Source of the DNA: Candidatus Levybacteria bacterium RIFCSPLOWO2_01_FULL_39_10 | Lineage (GTDB): Bacteria; Patescibacteriota; Microgenomatia; Levybacterales; UBA12049 | Reading direction: 5' to 3' | DNA length: 37,383 nucleotides | NCBI GenBank assembly: GCA_001782515.1 | Contig: MFOV01000012.1 | Coordinates: forward strand, 5,832 to 43,214 | Shown here: positions 33,993 through 37,383 of the stretch, one piece after another | Layout of the letters: each line of letters begins with the position of its first letter | Numbering within the stretch: the first letter of the stretch is position 1 | Position numbers and translations under genes: made by a program | Notes under the pieces: model-generated | Told to the model about the DNA's origin: nothing | Seen by the model: only the letters and a program-made list of their open reading frames with translations | Database searches by the model: none

Positions 33993-34262
33993 TTATAGAG
34001 ATACTGCTGGATTTTGTACGGAAATTTGCGTGATGACAACATTTGGCCCTTCTTGTGGAATTTCTTGTTTTTCTTCTTTAAGAACCTCCAAATACCCTTC
34101 CATGGCATCTTTTATCATAGACACCGCTTCCTCAAAAGTTTCCCCCTGGCTAACGCAGCCAGGAAGTGCCGGAACACTTACCACATATCCGCCTTCTTCA
34201 GCCGGTTCAAAGATAGCAGTATATTTTAAGATTTTTTTTGAAAGAGATTTTACTTTTACCAT
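33993..34262 (-). CDS. hicB: HicB-family antitoxin
   Basis: The 89 residues carry the HicB N-terminal partial RNase-H fold: YTAIFEPAEEGGYVVSVPAL, then PGCVSQGETFEEAVSMIKDA and MEGYLEVLKEE. The C-terminal DNA-binding domain of larger HicB proteins is missing, so autoregulation by this protein is uncertain. It is first in a hicB-hicA operon with its own leaderless promoter. Confidence 0.92.
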   Translation of the reverse strand: MVKVKSLSKKILKYTAIFEPAEEGGYVVSVPALPGCVSQGETFEEAVSMIKDAMEGYLEVLKEEKQEIPQEGPNVVITQISVQNPAVSL

Positions 34263-34268
34263 GAATTA

Positions 34269-34274
34269 ATTATA
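34269..34274 (-). promoter_or_regulatory. -10 box of hicBA
   Basis: ATGCTATAAT on the minus strand ends 6 nt before the hicB ATG. Confidence 0.6.
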
Positions 34275-34291
34275 GCATACTCAAACTCTTC

Positions 34292-34367
34292 CCTTGCCCT
34301 ATCGTAGCCTTAGGGCGAAGTGGGGTGCTTGCCCTGAGCAAAGTCGAAGGGCTATAATTGCCCCAGT
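34292..34367 (+). repeat. 76-bp promoter-bearing repeat, copy 2
   Basis: It is identical to 33702-33777, in the same orientation, so hicBA lies between direct repeats. Its TATAAT (34353-34358) points to the BrnT gene at 34404 and could drive it, with a leader of about 40 nt. Confidence 0.9.
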
Positions 34368-34403
34368 GCGTGACAAAATGTATGCTAATATGGTAATATA
34401 TTT

Positions 34404-34688
34404 ATGAATACATCCTTTGAATGGGATGAGAGTAAAAATACCGAGAATTTAAGAAAGCATGGAGTAGGTTTTGAGACTGCCCAATTCGCATTTATTGATT
34501 TAAGACGCGTAATTGCTCGGGATCTAACTCACAGTAAGAGAGAAAAGAGATATTTTTGTTTCGGAAAAGTTAAAGGAGGTGTACTGACTGTTCGCTTTAC
34601 CTATCGGAGCAATAAAATTCGCATAATTGGCGCTGGATATTGGAGAAAGGGCAAAAGCATATATGAAAAACAAAATAAAATACAGTAA
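34404..34688 (+). CDS. brnT: BrnT-family RNase toxin
   Basis: The 94 residues match BrnT (DUF497): FEWDESKNTENLRKHGVGFE, then EKRYFCFGKVKGGVLTVRFT and IRIIGAGYWRKGKSIYE. BrnT is a RelE-like-fold RNase neutralised by BrnA. Immediately upstream are a second possible box (GGTAATAT) and the repeat-borne TATAAT. It overlaps the antitoxin gene by 26 nt. Confidence 0.9.
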   Translation: MNTSFEWDESKNTENLRKHGVGFETAQFAFIDLRRVIARDLTHSKREKRYFCFGKVKGGVLTVRFTYRSNKIRIIGAGYWRKGKSIYEKQNKIQ

Positions 34689-34893
34689 TGAACCAATCGA
34701 GGCTCGTGTAGTGAGTGATTTCTTACCTAAGCCTGAGGATTTGGTTTTAAAAGAAAAAAAGATAAGGGTAACCTTAACTCTTACCGAGAAAAGTTTGGAC
34801 TTTTTTAAAATAGCTGGTAAAAAACATGGGGCTCCTTATCAGGCAATGATAAGACGCCTTCTTGATTTTTACGTTGCTAATCAAAAAGCCTAA
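34663..34893 (+). CDS. BrnA-like antitoxin
   Basis: The 76 residues start at ATG 34663 (MKNKIKYSNEPIEARVVSDF) within the brnT 3' end. The C-terminal part is a ribbon-helix-helix-like DNA-binding domain (KKIRVTLTLTEKSLDFFKIA, then MIRRLLDFYVANQK). Partnership with BrnT follows from position and fold. Longer frames into brnT lack an ATG. Confidence 0.85.
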   Translation: MKNKIKYSNEPIEARVVSDFLPKPEDLVLKEKKIRVTLTLTEKSLDFFKIAGKKHGAPYQAMIRRLLDFYVANQKA

Positions 34894-34922
34894 ATAAGTT
34901 TTGGAAGAATTTCCTCTTCTGC

Positions 34923-34928
34923 TATAAT
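34923..34928 (+). promoter_or_regulatory. Orphan GCTATAAT box
   Basis: GCTATAATTGTCCCC is followed by ATAG where its sister sites have ATG. No leaderless gene starts here. It may add transcription to the large gene at 35010 or be a relic. Confidence 0.4.
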
Positions 34929-34990
34929 TGTCCCCATAGCCGATTTCCAAGAAGTCACTATAGGATATTGTGTTTTGAGGGGAGTAGTGC

Positions 34991-34996
34991 TATTAT
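34991..34996 (+). promoter_or_regulatory. -10 box of the large surface protein gene
   Basis: GTGCTATTAT (extended -10, box TATTAT) ends 13 nt before ATG 35010, leaving about 6 nt of leader. Confidence 0.5.
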
Positions 34997-35009
34997 CGCT
35001 CAGCAAAAA

Positions 35010-37383
35010 ATGCGAAAGGGGTTTTGGAGAAAGTTCTCTGCATTCCTTGCCCTAATTTCGATACTTGCCCAATCGTTAGTCCTTTTATTGGCTTCGGCAC
35101 CAAGAGTATATGCACAAGAAGAGGTAGAACAAGTTGCACTTGAAGAATCTGTAACAGAAACTCCTATTCCTACTACCTCTGATGAAATAACCGCATCTCC
35201 CTCACCAGAAGATCAACCTCAAATAACTCCCGAAGAGGCAATCTTTGAGATAGACATAACCCTCACACCACCAGAAAACGTTACGCCTTCAAATGCTCAG
35301 ACACAAAATGAGTTGGAGCAACTAGAAAATCAGGAAAACAATAATAGTCCAAATGAAAAACCACAAGATGAAGAGCCACAAGAGTATAATGAAGAACTCC
35401 ACGTTATAGTTATCAATAATGTTTCTGCTGAATCTTTAGATTTAGAAACAACTGTAAAAGATTCTTCGGCAACACTTACTACCGATAAGGCCGACTATTC
35501 TCCAACAGACACGGTTATTATTAGCGGGAGCGATTTTAAGCCGGAGCAAACATATAAGCTAATAATTACATCAGAAAATGAGCCTCCTGCCCACTTTGAA
35601 ACAGAAATTAAATCTGATGAAAACGGATCTTTCATATACGCTTATCAGCTAGACGGGACGTACAGACCAAACTATAAAGTTGAGGCAAAAGACGAAGATG
35701 GAAATATTATCGCAACTATAACATTTACAGACGACATCCAAGCCCCTGTTCCCTTTTCAGACTCCTTTGGGACTGTAAATTCGTCTTCGGTAACTAATTG
35801 GGATGAACAAGATCCTGCGGAAATAACAAGTGGTTCAGGTGAGGATTCTTCAAGACCGGGGTCTCCTACTACAAAATTTGCAAAAATTGGACAATCAAGC
35901 GGCGGAACAGATGGATGGATTAGGCGAACGATCAACGCAACAGGATTTCAATCTCTTCAACTTAAATATTACTGGAGAGGAGATAGTGACGCAGAAAGTA
36001 ATGACTTAGGAATTGTAGAATATTGTTTGGGAGCGACTTGCACTTCTTTTAACCAGCTCGTGACTCATGCTTTGAACAATACTTCCTGGAGCGGCCAGCA
36101 AACCATAAATTTGCCCTCATCGCTTAATAATTCTGTCTTTAGAATAAGATTTAGAAATAGTTCCAGCAATACTGATGAATATTTTAGAGTAGATGATGTT
36201 GAAGTAGCGGGCTCTGGGATAGTTCCGCCGGATACCATTCCTCCAACTGACCCAGCTGATGTCCATAGTACTGACCACACAATCAATGTACCATCAAGTG
36301 ACAATACTATTGCTATTGCTTGGACCTTAGCCGGTTCTGCTCCCGGGGCTACTGATTCAGAATCCGGGATTGACGGATATTCATATTCATTTAGTGGCGG
36401 GGCTGCTGATTTACCAGATACAGTAAAAGACTCGGAAGAATCATCAATAGGGACAACGAGTAGCTCTCTTTCAGACGGCAATTGGTGGTTTCATTTAAGA
36501 ACCAGAGATAATGCAGGCAACTGGACATCAACGGTGCATATCGGCCCATTTATAGTAGATACCGGTGCTCCGGTTTTATCAGAGGCAACAGCTGTCCAAA
36601 CCCCAACAAATGATACGACCCCAGCTTATGTATTCAATTCTGATGAAGAAGGGACGGTTTCATATGGAGGCAGTTGTTCCAGCCCAGATTCGTCTGCAGT
36701 TTCTGGCAACAATACTATTACTTTTAACTCTCTTTTGGATGGAACCTATTCTGATTGTACAATTATAGTTACGGATTCTGCGGAGAATAGTAGTACGCCT
36801 TTGGGTGTATCTCCATTTACAGTTGATACGCTGGCTCCTACATCTTCATTTACTTCTCCAGAAAACAACAGTTTCTGGAACAGCTCAATAGAAATCTCCG
36901 GAAGCTCAATTGACCCATCAGGTAATTTTGTAGATTATGTTACGCTATATTACTCCCTCTCAGGAGAAAATGACTGGAATGAGATTACCCAAGTTACTAA
37001 TAATGCAGATACCCCTTTTAATTGGAGCTACAGCTGGGAACCCGAAAATGAGGTGACTTATGACATAAAGGCTGAGGCAACAGATGTTGCTGGAAACACG
37101 GAGACAAGCCCCATAGTCACAAATATAACTTATGATATTACATCACCCACAGATCCCGATGTTTTCTCAAGTAGCCATGCAGTTGGTACTTGGTCAAATG
37201 ATCCAACCGTTGATATTGAGTGGGGTGGGGCTGCGGACTTTTTGTCTGGAGTAGCCGGTTATTCATTTCATTTTGATTCCTCGCCAAGCACGCTTCCTGA
37301 TGAAGTATCAGAAGGGTTAGTAACATCAACAACAAGTGAGGGGCAAGGCGATGGAGACTCACACTACTTTCATTTAAGAACAC
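35010..37383 (+). CDS. Large secreted multi-domain surface protein (partial, runs off right edge)
   Basis: An open frame of 791 codons without stop starts at MRKGFWRKFSAFLALISILA and continues to the window end. A signal peptide ends near RVYA-QEE (residue 35). Residues 36-150 are a low-complexity Pro/Glu/Gln/Asn/Thr linker. A beta domain follows (TDKADYSPTDTVIISGSDFK), then a jelly-roll-like domain (about 245-405) and a chain of Ig/Fn3-like modules with recurring FHLRT, DNAGNWT and DTTPP-like spacers. Two modules are clearly related: the one with GIDGYSYSFSGGAADLPDTV and the one with GVAGYSFHFDSSPSTLPDEV. It probably acts in attachment or as cell coat. Short frames on the opposite strand here are shadows of it. 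Confidence 0.88.
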   Translation, partial: MRKGFWRKFSAFLALISILAQSLVLLLASAPRVYAQEEVEQVALEESVTETPIPTTSDEITASPSPEDQPQITPEEAIFEIDITLTPPENVTPSNAQTQNELEQLENQENNNSPNEKPQDEEPQEYNEELHVIVINNVSAESLDLETTVKDSSATLTTDKADYSPTDTVIISGSDFKPEQTYKLIITSENEPPAHFETEIKSDENGSFIYAYQLDGTYRPNYKVEAKDEDGNIIATITFTDDIQAPVPFSDSFGTVNSSSVTNWDEQDPAEITSGSGEDSSRPGSPTTKFAKIGQSSGGTDGWIRRTINATGFQSLQLKYYWRGDSDAESNDLGIVEYCLGATCTSFNQLVTHALNNTSWSGQQTINLPSSLNNSVFRIRFRNSSSNTDEYFRVDDVEVAGSGIVPPDTIPPTDPADVHSTDHTINVPSSDNTIAIAWTLAGSAPGATDSESGIDGYSYSFSGGAADLPDTVKDSEESSIGTTSSSLSDGNWWFHLRTRDNAGNWTSTVHIGPFIVDTGAPVLSEATAVQTPTNDTTPAYVFNSDEEGTVSYGGSCSSPDSSAVSGNNTITFNSLLDGTYSDCTIIVTDSAENSSTPLGVSPFTVDTLAPTSSFTSPENNSFWNSSIEISGSSIDPSGNFVDYVTLYYSLSGENDWNEITQVTNNADTPFNWSYSWEPENEVTYDIKAEATDVAGNTETSPIVTNITYDITSPTDPDVFSSSHAVGTWSNDPTVDIEWGGAADFLSGVAGYSFHFDSSPSTLPDEVSEGLVTSTTSEGQGDGDSHYFHLRT

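Noticed and set aside
35672-36481. Two minus-strand Ser/Glu-rich frames
   Set aside because: They are shadows of the long plus-strand surface protein, which has a signal peptide and a consistent domain structure.

Overview
The window looks like a chromosome segment from an uncultured ultra-small bacterium of the Candidate Phyla Radiation (Patescibacteria), most likely Microgenomates. This is judged from the AT-rich composition (roughly one third G+C by eye), many very small lineage-type proteins, large secreted repeat proteins, and housekeeping genes mixed with uncharacterised membrane proteins. No rRNA or other phylogenetic marker is present, so the lineage is an inference. The standard code with TGA as stop fits all genes read.

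Layout. (1) 1-1754: a comM/yifB gene on the minus strand is cut at its NPCP motif. What follows is not the rest of comM but a small zinc-finger/HTH protein and another gene running off the left edge, so an inserted element is likely. (2) 1755-8591: a tandem-HTH protein, the pair purA-purB, then dnaG and rpoD. (3) 8839-13435: two large polytopic membrane proteins (YfhO-like and PTPS-related) and a small companion. (4) 13556-15104: DsbB with an overlapping small membrane protein, a VIT/CCC1-like transporter and several tiny ORFs. (5) 15262-22807: a one-directional block of twelve genes for metal and thiol handling. It starts with an ArsR repressor fused to a YHS domain, with a perfect inverted-repeat operator over its own promoter and start. 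It then has a Cys/His-rich anchored protein, a CcdA-like thiol transporter, an anchored redoxin, a His-rich peptide, a YHS protein, a CC-motif membrane protein, a GGHHR protein, a DUF305 protein, a DUF5676-like protein, a CPH-type copper P-type ATPase and an HWHP protein. (6) 22938-30529: a serine-hydrolase-like protein, membrane and META-domain proteins, NUDIX, DUF3175, a C39-like protease, a gene relic in a repeat patch, and a methyltransferase. (7) 30689-34893: a P-loop kinase, tRNA-Asn, small genes (VOC, DoxX-like, DUF5674), then HicBA and BrnTA toxin-antitoxin pairs associated with two identical 76-bp repeats. (8) 35010 to the right edge: a large secreted multi-domain surface protein.

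Two signals run through the window. First, many genes on both strands start only 6-13 nt after a TATAAT-like -10 box, often exactly GCTATAATTGCCCC followed by ATG. This predicts mostly leaderless mRNAs, while genes inside operons use strong GGAGG ribosome sites. Second, the same promoter core is embedded in an intergenic repeat family, so the repeats may move promoters.

In region 5 the likely division of labour (inference) is: the repressor senses metal, the ATPase exports it, the His/Met/Cys-rich anchored proteins bind it outside the membrane, and the CcdA-redoxin pair (perhaps with nearby DsbB) keeps extracytoplasmic thiols in the right redox state.
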